A stretch of DNA of 35,704 nt from Betaproteobacteria bacterium. GTDB taxonomy: Bacteria; Pseudomonadota; Gammaproteobacteria; Burkholderiales; Rhodocyclaceae. The notes beneath the pieces were generated by a model. It was not told where the DNA came from and made no database searches. It worked only from the letters and a program-made list of their open reading frames with translations. Position numbers and translations under genes: made by a program. The stretch covers positions 1 through 35,704 of the forward strand of contig JAGVUA010000102.1 in NCBI GenBank assembly GCA_019136545.1. The letters are read 5' to 3'. Positions 7,846 to 16,000 of this stretch are shown in pieces; the first letter of the stretch is position 1; each line of letters begins with the position of its first letter.

Positions 7846-8601
7846 TCACGGCTTCTGGAAGCCGTATTTGCCGAGAATCGCCTGTCCGGCAGGCGACAGG
7901 ACGTAGGCGACGAACTGGCGGGCTGCGTCGCCATGCGCGCTCCCCGCCAGCGTCGCGACCGGATAGGTGATGGCGACGTCCAGCGGCACATCCATGGCAA
8001 TCCGAACCTTGTCTTTCATCAGCGCCGCATCGGTGGCATAGACGAATCCCGCCTCGACTTCCCCGCGCGCCACGTAGTCGAGCGCCTGACGCACGGACTG
8101 GGCGCCGACCATCTTCGCCTCGACCATCGGCCAGAGATTCGCCGCCTCGAGCGCCCGCTTGGCATAGCGCCCGACCGGCACGCTGGCCGGGTTGCCGACC
8201 GCGACCCGCTTGACGGCCGCCTGGCCAAGATCGTTCAGCCGCTTGATCGTCGGTCCGCCGTCCGCCGGAACGATCACCACCAGCGCGTTGCGAGCGAAAT
8301 CTTGCCGATCCTGGGCGGCCACCAGGCCCTTTTTCTGGGCCAGATCCATGGTCTCCTGATCGGCGGAGGCGAACACGTCGACGGGCGCGCCCTTGTCCAT
8401 CTGCTGCAACAGGGCGCCCGATGCCCCGAAGTTCAGCAGAATCCGGGTGCCGGGACGCGCGGCTTCAAAGGCGCGCGCCACTTCGGTGAACGCGTTGGTC
8501 AGGCTGGCCGCCGCCGACACGGTGATCTCGCCCGCCGCCGCCGCGAAGGCGACGCCCGCCAGCGCCACTGCGCACAAACCATTGCGAATTCGTGATGCCA
8601 T
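7846..8601 (-). CDS. modA: Molybdate-binding periplasmic protein
   Basis: 251 residues. The signal peptide MASRIRNGLCAVALAGVAFA is cleaved around AAAAG-EITV. The mature start EITVSAAASLTNAF holds the first oxyanion-binding serines (AAASL), FGASGAL gives the second serine loop, and APVDVFASAD, VGNPASVPVGRYAK and the tyrosine-bearing VYATDA segment match the molybdate/tungstate-binding family. The ATG at 8601 has GAGGGG 7 nt upstream; longer in-frame starts would run through the promoter and the ModE-like box, so I reject them. First gene of the long uptake operon. Confidence 0.93.
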   Translation of the reverse strand: MASRIRNGLCAVALAGVAFAAAAGEITVSAAASLTNAFTEVARAFEAARPGTRILLNFGASGALLQQMDKGAPVDVFASADQETMDLAQKKGLVAAQDRQDFARNALVVIVPADGGPTIKRLNDLGQAAVKRVAVGNPASVPVGRYAKRALEAANLWPMVEAKMVGAQSVRQALDYVARGEVEAGFVYATDAALMKDKVRIAMDVPLDVAITYPVATLAGSAHGDAARQFVAYVLSPAGQAILGKYGFQKP

Positions 8602-8638
8602 CGATGACCCCTCGAAATCAAGTCGAGCCTTGAAAACC

Positions 8639-8670
8639 CGAAATATACGGTCTTGCATATCGCAATGCAA
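8639..8670 (-). promoter_or_regulatory. modA promoter with overlapping ModE-like box
   Basis: On the minus strand TTGCAT (8665-8670), a 17-nt spacer and TATATT (8642-8647) make a plausible sigma-70 promoter, with transcription starting near 8635. A 24-nt ModE-like element, CGATATGC, 8 nt, ATATTTCG (8639-8662), covers the spacer and -10, as expected for a repressor. It is weaker than the site at 6404-6427. A separate dyad TTGCAT, 6 nt, ATGCAA (8653-8670) overlaps the -35. Confidence 0.5.
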
Positions 8671-8758
8671 ACGAGGCATGCGCTCGCGCCGGTAGGGTGA
8701 CGCTGGTGGCACACCGTCAGGTCGTGCCGGCCGGCGCCTCCTGCCGCCCCGAAAGTCA

Positions 8759-8771
8759 GTCCCGGCGGGAC
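8759..8771 (-). terminator. Weak hairpin after the Ehr operon
   Basis: GTCCC and GGGAC pair around a 3-nt loop, 14 bp beyond the stop of the small-subunit gene. Only a short TTT follows on the transcript, so it is at best a weak terminator, separating the Ehr operon from modABC on the same strand. Confidence 0.3.
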
Positions 8772-8785
8772 GCCAAGCGCGGCCG

Positions 8786-9307
8786 TCAGGCGCGCCGGAC
8801 GGCGGCGAGGATGCCCTGCATCAGCGCCAGCGGCGTCGGCGGGCAGCCGGGTACGCGCACATCGACGGCGACGACGTTGTCGACCGGGCCGCAGGTGGCG
8901 TAGTTTTCGCCGAACAGCTGGCCGACCTCGCCGCAACCGCAGCCGCAATCGCCGACGGCGACCACCAGCTTGGGATCGGGCGTGCAGTCGTAGGCGATAC
9001 GCAGGGCGTTCTCCATGTTCTTGGTCACCGGACCGGTGACCAGCAGCATGTCGGCATGGCGCGGGCTGGCGACGAACTTGATGCCGCGCCCCTCGAGGTT
9101 GTAGTAGGCGTTGTTGAGGGCGTGGATTTCCAGCTCGCAGCCGTTGCAGGAACCGGCATCGACTTCGCGGATGGTCAGCGCCCGGCCGAGGATGCGCAGC
9201 AATTCGTCGTTGAGCCGTTCGATCTCCTGCCGGGGCCCGATGTCCACTTCTACCGCCGGCTCGGTGATAACGCCGGTGCGCAGGATCTTCTTCAGCAGCG
9301 GGATCAC
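8786..9307 (-). CDS. Ehr complex small subunit, NuoB/HyfI-like [4Fe-4S] protein
   Basis: 173 residues. The NuoB/HyfI-family cluster ligands are present: CNGC (C54, C57), a cysteine-rich GDCGCGCG segment (C121-C125) and PGCPP (C155), so the proximal [4Fe-4S] cluster should form. The GTG start overlaps the TGA of the large-subunit gene (GTGA), which fixes the start; the frame is open upstream but only antisense-like sequence lies there. Last gene of the operon. In this family the small subunit passes electrons between a ferredoxin-type donor and the catalytic or quinone site of the large subunit. No HyfH/NuoI-type ferredoxin subunit gene lies nearby, so the electron donor is unknown. Confidence 0.85.
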   Translation of the reverse strand: MIPLLKKILRTGVITEPAVEVDIGPRQEIERLNDELLRILGRALTIREVDAGSCNGCELEIHALNNAYYNLEGRGIKFVASPRHADMLLVTGPVTKNMENALRIAYDCTPDPKLVVAVGDCGCGCGEVGQLFGENYATCGPVDNVVAVDVRVPGCPPTPLALMQGILAAVRRA

Positions 9308-10884
9308 AGATCGACTCCAGAGTAGGAGAGATTGAACGACTTGTTGATCAGCGGAAAGTCGGGAACGATATCGTTCATCACGGCATGCTCGAGCGCCAGC
9401 CAGGCCTGCCACGATGGGTCGTGCGGGTGGACGCGGGCCAGGCGGCCGTCCGGCCCGATGCGTGCGCCGACGATGACTTCGCCGCGCCAGCCCTCGACCA
9501 CGCCGAGCCCGGTGGCGCCGGGGACGGGCGCGATCTCGACGCGCACGTCGCCCTCGGGCATGGCCACCGCCATTTCCTTGAGCAGGCGCAGCGACTCGAA
9601 GATCTCGTCGAAACGTACGGCGACGCGGGCGGCGACGTCGCCGCGTTCGTCGGTGGCCGGCCGCACGCCCAGCCGATCATAGGGCGGCGGCGGCGTGTAG
9701 CCCTGGCGGTAGCAACGGCCGCCGAGAATGAGGCCGGTCGCCCGCGCCGCCATGCCGGTCATCGACAACTCGCGCGCCAGCTCGGCCGTGATGGCGCCGG
9801 TGGTGAGGAAGCGGTCCTGCAGGCCGGAGTGCTCGTCGTAGAGGGCGCGCAAGGCCTTGACCTCGCGGCCGATGGCCTCGCACTGCTCGACGACCCGCCG
9901 CAGCGCCGTCGGATCGAGATCGCCGGCGACGCCGCCGGGGACGATGCGATCCATCATGAAGCGATGGCCGAACAACTCGGCATTGAGACGCAGCCAGTCT
10001 TCCTTGAGCCGCATGAACTGGGTCAGGCCGAAGGCGAAAGCGGCATCGTTGCCAAGCGCGCCGAGATCGCCGAGGTGATTGGCGATGCGCTCGCGCTCGA
10101 GCATGAAGGCGCGCAGCACGAGCGCGCGCGGCGGCGGCGCAACCCCGCAGGCGGCCTCGAGCGCCATGGCGTAGGCCCAGGCGTAAGCACAGGTGGCATC
10201 GCCGGAAACGCGGCCGATCAGCCTCGTCCCCGTGGCAAAGTCAGCCCCGGCGAGACGCCGTTCGACGCCCTTGTGCTGATAGCCCAGTCGCTCCTCGAGC
10301 CGCAGCACGCGTTCGCCGACCACGGAAAAACGGAAGTGGCCCGGCTCGATGATGCCGGCGTGGATGGGGCCGACCGGAATCTCGTGCGCGCCCTCGCCGC
10401 CGACCTGCACGAAATCGTAGTCGCTCGGCAGGTTGGGAAAACCGACGCCGACGCCCACTTCGTGCACCGAATCGTGGCGCAGCGGAAACCAGTCGGCCGG
10501 CCAGCCGCCGTGGCGCAGCCAGGGGCGCTGGTCGCCGCCGTCGCTGGCGATGCCGACCAGGTCGCGCGTCGCGCGCTGCATGCGGCTGGCGGCAGGGAAG
10601 ATGCCCGACAGGTCCGGATAGCTCGGGCACGCGTCGCCCTGCGCCGGCAGGTCGAGCGCTACCCAGACGTGGCCTTGGTTGATGCCGAAAACGCAATTGA
10701 GACGGAAACGCTCAGCCTCCCGCCGCCGGTCCTCGCCCCACAGCGCGGCGATGCGGCCGCCGGCGCCATGTACGGCGATGGCGAAGCGCAGCAGATCCTC
10801 GCCTTCGGCGATCTGGCCGAGCCAGACGGGGGCCCCGCAACCGGCCTGGGGCGTGAATTCGATCGGTTCGGCGTAGAAAAGCAT
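9304..10884 (-). CDS. Ehr complex large subunit, fused NuoC-NuoD/HyfG-like, no nickel ligands
   Basis: 526 residues. Residues 1-150 resemble the 30-kDa NuoC domain; from about 160 on it follows HycE/HyfG/NuoD (EIPVGPIHAGIIEPGHFRF at 168-186, LEERLGYQHKGVE at 197-209). In [NiFe] hydrogenases the next motif is RxCGxC; here it is RVSGDATCAY (225-234), as in complex I (GDSTVAH-like). The C-terminal DPCxxC motif is also missing; the protein ends NKSFNLSYSGVDL. So no NiFe centre can be bound and hydrogenase activity is not expected. This defines an energy-converting-hydrogenase-related (Ehr) complex. The ATG is 14 bp after the previous stop. It may oxidise or reduce a quinone or an unknown carrier. 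Confidence 0.85.
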   Translation of the reverse strand: MLFYAEPIEFTPQAGCGAPVWLGQIAEGEDLLRFAIAVHGAGGRIAALWGEDRRREAERFRLNCVFGINQGHVWVALDLPAQGDACPSYPDLSGIFPAASRMQRATRDLVGIASDGGDQRPWLRHGGWPADWFPLRHDSVHEVGVGVGFPNLPSDYDFVQVGGEGAHEIPVGPIHAGIIEPGHFRFSVVGERVLRLEERLGYQHKGVERRLAGADFATGTRLIGRVSGDATCAYAWAYAMALEAACGVAPPPRALVLRAFMLERERIANHLGDLGALGNDAAFAFGLTQFMRLKEDWLRLNAELFGHRFMMDRIVPGGVAGDLDPTALRRVVEQCEAIGREVKALRALYDEHSGLQDRFLTTGAITAELARELSMTGMAARATGLILGGRCYRQGYTPPPPYDRLGVRPATDERGDVAARVAVRFDEIFESLRLLKEMAVAMPEGDVRVEIAPVPGATGLGVVEGWRGEVIVGARIGPDGRLARVHPHDPSWQAWLALEHAVMNDIVPDFPLINKSFNLSYSGVDL

Positions 10885-10898
10885 GGCGGTTAGAACGA

Positions 10899-12344
10899 TT
10901 AGCCCAGCATGCGCGCGGCCTCGTGGAACCAGCGCGTCAGGTAAGGCGGAATGTAGAGGCCGAGCATCAGCACGATGGCCAGATGCACGAACACCGGGGT
11001 GATGGCGGGCGCGTGCGGCAACCGCTTGGCGTGCGTCTCGCCGAACACCATCGGCTGCACCTTGCCGAAGATGGAGGCGAAGGCCACGCCCAGCGCCAGC
11101 AGCAGGATCGGCGTTGTCCATGGGTAGTACTTCATGGCGTGGGTGAGGATCATGAACTCGCTGGCGAAAACGCCGAACGGCGGCATGCCGAGAATGGCCA
11201 GGGTGCCGAGCATCAGGCCCCAGCCGATCACCGGATTGATGCGGATCAGGCCGCGGATGTCGGCCATCATCTGCGTGCCGGCCTTCTGGGTGGCATGGCC
11301 GACGGCGAAGAAGATCGCCGACTTGGTCAGCGAATGCATGGTCATGTGCAGGAAGCCGGCGAAGTTGGCCACCGCGCCGCCCATGCCGAAGGCGAAGGTG
11401 ATCAGGCCCATGTGCTCGATCGACGAGTAGGCGAACATGCGCTTGATGTCTTTCTGCCGGCCGAGGAAAAAGGCGGCGAGCAGCAGCGTCAGCAGGCCGA
11501 AGCCCATCATCAGGTTGCCGGCGAATTCGCCTGGGATGGCGCCGTCGGCCAGCACCTTGCAGCGCAGGATGGCGTAGAGCGCAACGTTGAGCAGCAGGCC
11601 GGAAAGTACGGCGGAAACCGGCGTCGGGCCTTCGGCGTGGGCGTCGGGCAGCCAGTTGTGCAGCGGCGCCAGGCCGACCTTGGTGCCGTAGCCGACCAGC
11701 AGGAAGATGAACGCCAGCGCCATGATGGCCGGCTCCAGCTGGCCCCTGACGTCGACCAGATGGGTCCACAGCAGCGCGTTGCCCGCCTCGCCCAGCACGC
11801 GCTCGGCGGCGAAGTAGAGCAGGATGGTGCCGAACAGCGCCTGGGCGATGCCGACGCCGCAGAGGATGAAGTACTTCCAGGCGGCTTCGAGCGAAGCCGG
11901 CGTGCGGTAAAGCGAGACCAGCAGGACGGTGGTCAGCGTCGCCGCCTCCATGGCCACCCAGAGGATGCCCATGTTGTTGGTCGTCAGCGCCACCAGCATG
12001 GTGAACATGAACAGCTGGTACATGCTCTTGTAGAGCCGCAGGCGCGGAATCGAAAGGCGGCCGTGCGCCTGTTCGTTCCTCATGTAGGGGCCGGAGAAGA
12101 TGCTGGTGGTCATGCCGACGAAGGCGGTCAGCGCGACGAAGAAGACGTTCATCGAGTCGATGAAGAACTGTTCGCCAAAGGCGAAGCGAGGCCCCCGGGT
12201 AACGATTTCCATGGTCAACAGCGCCGAGGCGAGAAAAGTGCCGACGCTGGCGATGATGTTGAGATGAGGCGCCCAGGTTCGCTCGCCCGCCACCGTCAGC
12301 AGCGCGCCGCTGACGAGGGGAATGGCCAGGAGAATGACGAACAT
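10899..12344 (-). CDS. HyfF-like antiporter-type membrane subunit
   Basis: 481 residues with about 13-14 membrane helices. It contains the proton-translocation landmarks of the NuoL/M/N-MrpA/D family: a glutamate in ILWVAMEAATL and the lysine in GYGTKVGLAPLHNWLPDAH, followed by GPTPVSAVLSG. A further lysine-bearing segment DIKRMFAYSSIEHMG is typical. It would pump protons or sodium ions. I start at ATG 12344, 8 bp after the hyfE-like stop; a GTG two codons upstream is an alternative. It belongs to the six-gene Ehr set. Confidence 0.85.
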   Translation of the reverse strand: MFVILLAIPLVSGALLTVAGERTWAPHLNIIASVGTFLASALLTMEIVTRGPRFAFGEQFFIDSMNVFFVALTAFVGMTTSIFSGPYMRNEQAHGRLSIPRLRLYKSMYQLFMFTMLVALTTNNMGILWVAMEAATLTTVLLVSLYRTPASLEAAWKYFILCGVGIAQALFGTILLYFAAERVLGEAGNALLWTHLVDVRGQLEPAIMALAFIFLLVGYGTKVGLAPLHNWLPDAHAEGPTPVSAVLSGLLLNVALYAILRCKVLADGAIPGEFAGNLMMGFGLLTLLLAAFFLGRQKDIKRMFAYSSIEHMGLITFAFGMGGAVANFAGFLHMTMHSLTKSAIFFAVGHATQKAGTQMMADIRGLIRINPVIGWGLMLGTLAILGMPPFGVFASEFMILTHAMKYYPWTTPILLLALGVAFASIFGKVQPMVFGETHAKRLPHAPAITPVFVHLAIVLMLGLYIPPYLTRWFHEAARMLG

Positions 12345-12352
12345 GTCCACGC

Positions 12353-13021
12353 TCAGTCGTCCTTCAGATGTTCCATGTGGCTGATGTCCAGGCTGTCGAA
12401 CTGGTCGCGGATCTGGAAGAAGAAGACGCCGAGGATGATGACGCCGACCAGCACGTCGAGCGCGATGCCGAGTTCGACCACCATGGGCATGCCGTAGGTG
12501 GCGCTGGTGGCGGCGAGGAACAGGCCGTTCTCCATGGCCAGGAAGCCGACCACCTGCGGAATGGCCTTGGTGCGGGTGATCATCATCAGAAAGGCCAGCA
12601 TCACCGTCGCCAGCGCGATGCCGAGCGTGCCGCGGCTGATGGTGTGCGACAGCAGCGAGATCGGCTGGGCGACGTTGAAGGCGACGATGACCAGGGCGAT
12701 GCCGATCAGCATGGTGGTCGGCACGTTGACCAGCGATTCGACGTCCCACTTGACGTAGAGGCTGCGCACCAGCCGGTGCAGGATCCAGGGCAGCAGCATG
12801 GCCTTGAGCAGCAGGGTCAGGCCGGCCGACCAGTAGAGATGCGCCTGGTGGGTGGTGACGGCCACCACCAGCGTCGAACCGGCCAGCACCAGACCCTGGA
12901 ACCCGAACAGGTTGATCAGCGGCATGACGCGGCGCTGCGCCAGCATGGCGAATGCCAGCAGCAGAATCACCGCGGCGCAGAGATTGATGAGCTGGGCCGA
13001 AAGCGGGATGGTCGTGTTCAT
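12353..13021 (-). CDS. HyfE-like membrane subunit
   Basis: 222 residues with about six to seven membrane helices, matching the HyfE subunit of hydrogenase-4-type complexes, whose N-terminal part is related to NuoK/MrpC. The segment MITRTKAIPQVVGFLAMENGLFLAA carries the conserved glutamate expected in a NuoK-like helix. The ATG overlaps the previous TGA (ATGA). The stop lies 8 bp before the hyfF-like start. Role: part of the ion-conducting membrane arm. Confidence 0.8.
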   Translation of the reverse strand: MNTTIPLSAQLINLCAAVILLLAFAMLAQRRVMPLINLFGFQGLVLAGSTLVVAVTTHQAHLYWSAGLTLLLKAMLLPWILHRLVRSLYVKWDVESLVNVPTTMLIGIALVIVAFNVAQPISLLSHTISRGTLGIALATVMLAFLMMITRTKAIPQVVGFLAMENGLFLAATSATYGMPMVVELGIALDVLVGVIILGVFFFQIRDQFDSLDISHMEHLKDD

Positions 13022-13965
13022 GCGCGAATTTCGAGGAGCAGGCGGACCAGCAGCCCGAGCACCGCCAGCAGGAAGGCGGTGCCGAGAAATTCGGGTGCGC
13101 GGAAGATGCGCATTTTGGCGTTGACGGTCTCGATCGTCGCCAGCAGGAAGCCGCCGATGCCCAGCTTCACCAGCAGCAGCGGCACGGCGGCGACCATGGC
13201 CAGAACGTTGTCGCGCTCGGCGATGCCCCAGGGGAAGAACAGCGCCAGGCCGAGACAGGAATAGGCGTAGAGCTTGAGGCTGGCCGCCCATTCGATCAAG
13301 GCGAGATGGCGGCCCGAATATTCGAGGATCATCGCCTCGTGAATCATGGTCAATTCGAGATGGGTGGCCGGGTTGTCCACCGGCACGCGCGCGTTCTCGG
13401 CCAGCGAGACGAAGGTGAAGGCGATGCCGGCGAAGGCGAGGCTCGGATAGATGACGATGTCGCGGTGCGCCAGCGTTTCGACGATGGTCGCCACCGAGGT
13501 CGACTGCGAGATCATCGCCGTGGTGAAAATGACCATCAGCAGCGCCGGCTCGGCCAGGAAGCCGACCAGCATCTCGCGCCGGCCGCCCAGGCTGCCGAAC
13601 GAGGTGCCGACATCCATGGCCGCCAGCGAGATGAAAATGCGCGCCAGCCCGAACACGCCGACCAGCGCCAGCGTGTCGGCGGCCGGCGCGAACGGCAGGT
13701 CGGTGGACAGGCTGGGGATGATGGCGCAGGCCAGCAGCATGCAGCCGAACACCACGAACGGCGCGGTGCGGAACAGCGGCGAGGCGTTGTGCGCCAGCAC
13801 CACGTCCTTGCGGAACAGCTTGTGCAGCATGTAGTAGGGCTGGAACAGCGGCGGCGCCGAGCGGCTCTGCAGCCAGGCGCGGCACTGGTTCACCCAGCCG
13901 GTGAGCAGCGGCGCCAGCGCCAGTGCCAGCAGAATGGCGAACAACTGGCCGAGGAGCCCCGTCAT
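13018..13965 (-). CDS. HyfC/NuoH-like membrane subunit
   Basis: 315 residues with about eight membrane helices. The conserved loops of the NuoH/HycD/HyfC family are recognisable: PPLFQPYYMLHKLFRKD, SLAAMDVGTSFGSLGGRRE, and the acidic stretch ARVPVDNPATHLELTMIHEAM that faces the quinone-like cavity in complex I. This subunit joins the peripheral NuoB/NuoCD-like arm to the membrane arm. Both ends overlap neighbours by 4 nt (ATGA), showing tight translational coupling. Confidence 0.85.
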   Translation of the reverse strand: MTGLLGQLFAILLALALAPLLTGWVNQCRAWLQSRSAPPLFQPYYMLHKLFRKDVVLAHNASPLFRTAPFVVFGCMLLACAIIPSLSTDLPFAPAADTLALVGVFGLARIFISLAAMDVGTSFGSLGGRREMLVGFLAEPALLMVIFTTAMISQSTSVATIVETLAHRDIVIYPSLAFAGIAFTFVSLAENARVPVDNPATHLELTMIHEAMILEYSGRHLALIEWAASLKLYAYSCLGLALFFPWGIAERDNVLAMVAAVPLLLVKLGIGGFLLATIETVNAKMRIFRAPEFLGTAFLLAVLGLLVRLLLEIRA

Positions 13966-15971
13966 GGCCTGGCCACCAGCAGCAGGACGATCAGGGTCAG
14001 GAAGCTGTACATCAGATACACGGCGATGCGGCCGCCCTGCACGCGCACGATCAGACCGGCGACGCGATCGACCAGCACCGCGATCGGCAGGTAGAGCCAG
14101 TACCAAAAATGGTCCTCGACCTTGACGGTGTAATAGGGCCGGTCGTCGCGGGCGGTGGGGAAGTGGCGCGCCATGCGGAACACCGGCTCGAAGATGCGGC
14201 GGATCGGCTGCGAAAAGCCCTCGGCGGTGTCCTGTGCGCGCGGACTACCGAAGAAGTAGCCGCAGTCCCACGCCCGCGAGCGGCGCACGCGACCATGGTA
14301 GAGGCGGCGAACCAGCCAGCGGCCGAGCAGCACCGAGGCGACGATGGTGACCAGGAACACCAGCGGCTGGTAGCTGGCGCGGTCCTCGGAGATCGGCGCC
14401 AGCATCCACCAGCCCGACTCGTGCACCCGCGCGGCCAGCCCGGTGCCGAGCAGCTGGGTGGTGGCCGCGTCGAGCAGGCCGATCACCGTCGACGGTATCA
14501 CGCCGAGCAGCAGGGTCAGCAAAGTCAGCCATGACAGGCCGCCGCGCTCCCAGGGTCCGGCGTCATGGGCCTCCTCGAGGGCGGGCTCGCGCATCTGGCC
14601 GAGGAAAATGATGCCGTAGAACTTGACCATGGCGAAGCCGGCCAGCGCCGCCACCAGCGCGATCACCGCCGCCGCCACCGGCACCACCATGTTGAGCCAG
14701 GGATGCGGCAGCCCGGGCGAAAACAGGAACGCCTGCAGGAGCAGCCACTCGGAAACGAAGCCCGACAGCGGCGGCAGGCCGGCGCTGGCGATGACGCCGG
14801 CCAGCGCCAGCCAGGCCACCCAGGGCATGCGGTGGATCAAGCCGCCGAGCTTGCCGAGACTGCGCTCCTTGGTCGCATGCAGCACCGAGCCGGTGCACAG
14901 GAACAGCAGGCTCTTGAAGCCGGCGTGGGCCAGGCAGTGATAAAGCACCGCCGTCATCGCGAGCGCCGCCAGCGTCTCCATGCCGAAGGAATGGAAGATC
15001 AGCGTCAGGCCGATGCCCACCGCCAGCAGGCCGATGTTCTCGATCGACGAGTAGGCCAGCAGCCGCTTCATGTCCGACTGCACGGTGGAATACAGGACGC
15101 CGAACAGGGCCGTGATCAGGCCGACGGTCATCGCCACCACGCCCCACCACCAGAGCGGCGTGCCGACCAGGTCGAAACTCACCCGCAGCAGGCCGTAGAT
15201 GGCGGTCTTGAGCATGACGCCGGACATCATCGCCGACACCGGCGAGGGCGCCGCCGGGTGCGCTTCCGGCAGCCAGACATGCACCGGCACCAGGCCGGCC
15301 TTGGCGCCGAAGCCGACCAGCGCCAGCAGGAAGGCGGCCGAGGCCCAGAACGGCGACAGTTCCTGCGCGCGCATGCCGGCGAAGGTGTAGTCGCCGCTGC
15401 CCGAGGTCATGATGCCGAAGGCGAGCAGGATGGCGATGGCGCCGACATGGGCGATCAGCAAATAGAGGTAGCCGGCACTGCGGATGGCTTCGTGGCGGTG
15501 ATCGGTCGTGACGAGGAAGAACGACGACAGCGCCATGACTTCCCAGGCCACCATGAAGGCATAGGCGTCGTCGGCCAGCAGCACCATGAGCATGCTGGCG
15601 AGAAAGACGTGGTATTCGAGGCAGAGCAAGCCGGGCGCCGTGCCCTCGCCCTTGCGGAAATAGCCGGCGGCGTAAATCGAGATGCCGAACGAAGCGAAGC
15701 CCAGCAGCAGCGCGAAGACGGCGGCGAGGTTGTCGAGCCGCAGATGAAAAGGCAGCGTCGGCAGGCCGATGGCGAGCACGGCGGTTTCGGCGGACTGGCC
15801 AAGATAACCGAGCGACGTCACGCCGACCGCCAGCCCGATCAGCGCGCCGAGCGGAAAAAGCACCTTGGCGATGAAGCGCGTGTTGCGGGGCGCCGCCAGG
15901 CCCGACAGACCGACCGCCAGCCAGGCGCTGGCGGCGATCAGCAGGAAATCCATGGCGAGCAGGCTGGGCAT
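13962..15971 (-). CDS. HyfB/NuoL-like antiporter-type membrane subunit
   Basis: 669 residues with about 16 membrane helices. Proton-path landmarks are the glutamate in FMVAWEVMALSSFF, the lysine in GFGAKAGLVPVHVWLPEAH and the AAPSPVSAMMSG turn; DMKRLLAYSSIENIG follows. The C-terminal soluble-looking stretch CGYFFGSPRAQDTAEGFSQPIRRIFEP is typical of HyfB/HycC. The ATG at 15971 has no clear Shine-Dalgarno; an in-frame ATG six codons downstream (MDFLLIAAS) is an alternative. The gap to the sulP stop is only 29 bp, so this gene and the five following Ehr genes are probably cotranscribed with sulP. Confidence 0.85.
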   Translation of the reverse strand: MPSLLAMDFLLIAASAWLAVGLSGLAAPRNTRFIAKVLFPLGALIGLAVGVTSLGYLGQSAETAVLAIGLPTLPFHLRLDNLAAVFALLLGFASFGISIYAAGYFRKGEGTAPGLLCLEYHVFLASMLMVLLADDAYAFMVAWEVMALSSFFLVTTDHRHEAIRSAGYLYLLIAHVGAIAILLAFGIMTSGSGDYTFAGMRAQELSPFWASAAFLLALVGFGAKAGLVPVHVWLPEAHPAAPSPVSAMMSGVMLKTAIYGLLRVSFDLVGTPLWWWGVVAMTVGLITALFGVLYSTVQSDMKRLLAYSSIENIGLLAVGIGLTLIFHSFGMETLAALAMTAVLYHCLAHAGFKSLLFLCTGSVLHATKERSLGKLGGLIHRMPWVAWLALAGVIASAGLPPLSGFVSEWLLLQAFLFSPGLPHPWLNMVVPVAAAVIALVAALAGFAMVKFYGIIFLGQMREPALEEAHDAGPWERGGLSWLTLLTLLLGVIPSTVIGLLDAATTQLLGTGLAARVHESGWWMLAPISEDRASYQPLVFLVTIVASVLLGRWLVRRLYHGRVRRSRAWDCGYFFGSPRAQDTAEGFSQPIRRIFEPVFRMARHFPTARDDRPYYTVKVEDHFWYWLYLPIAVLVDRVAGLIVRVQGGRIAVYLMYSFLTLIVLLLVARP

Positions 15972-16000
15972 GACGGTGGCGTAGTCAGTCCGCCATTGTA

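Noticed and set aside
6514-8595. Long open frames antisense to real genes (for example 6514-8595 plus, 24246-27080 minus)
   Set aside because: They are GC-rich antisense frames opposite modABC and the SulP fusion, with Arg/Gly/His-rich sequence resembling no protein family.
9304-10884. Annotation as a [NiFe] hydrogenase large subunit (HycE/HyfG)
   Set aside because: Both cysteine pairs that bind nickel are missing, so overall similarity to hydrogenase 3/4 does not support hydrogenase activity.
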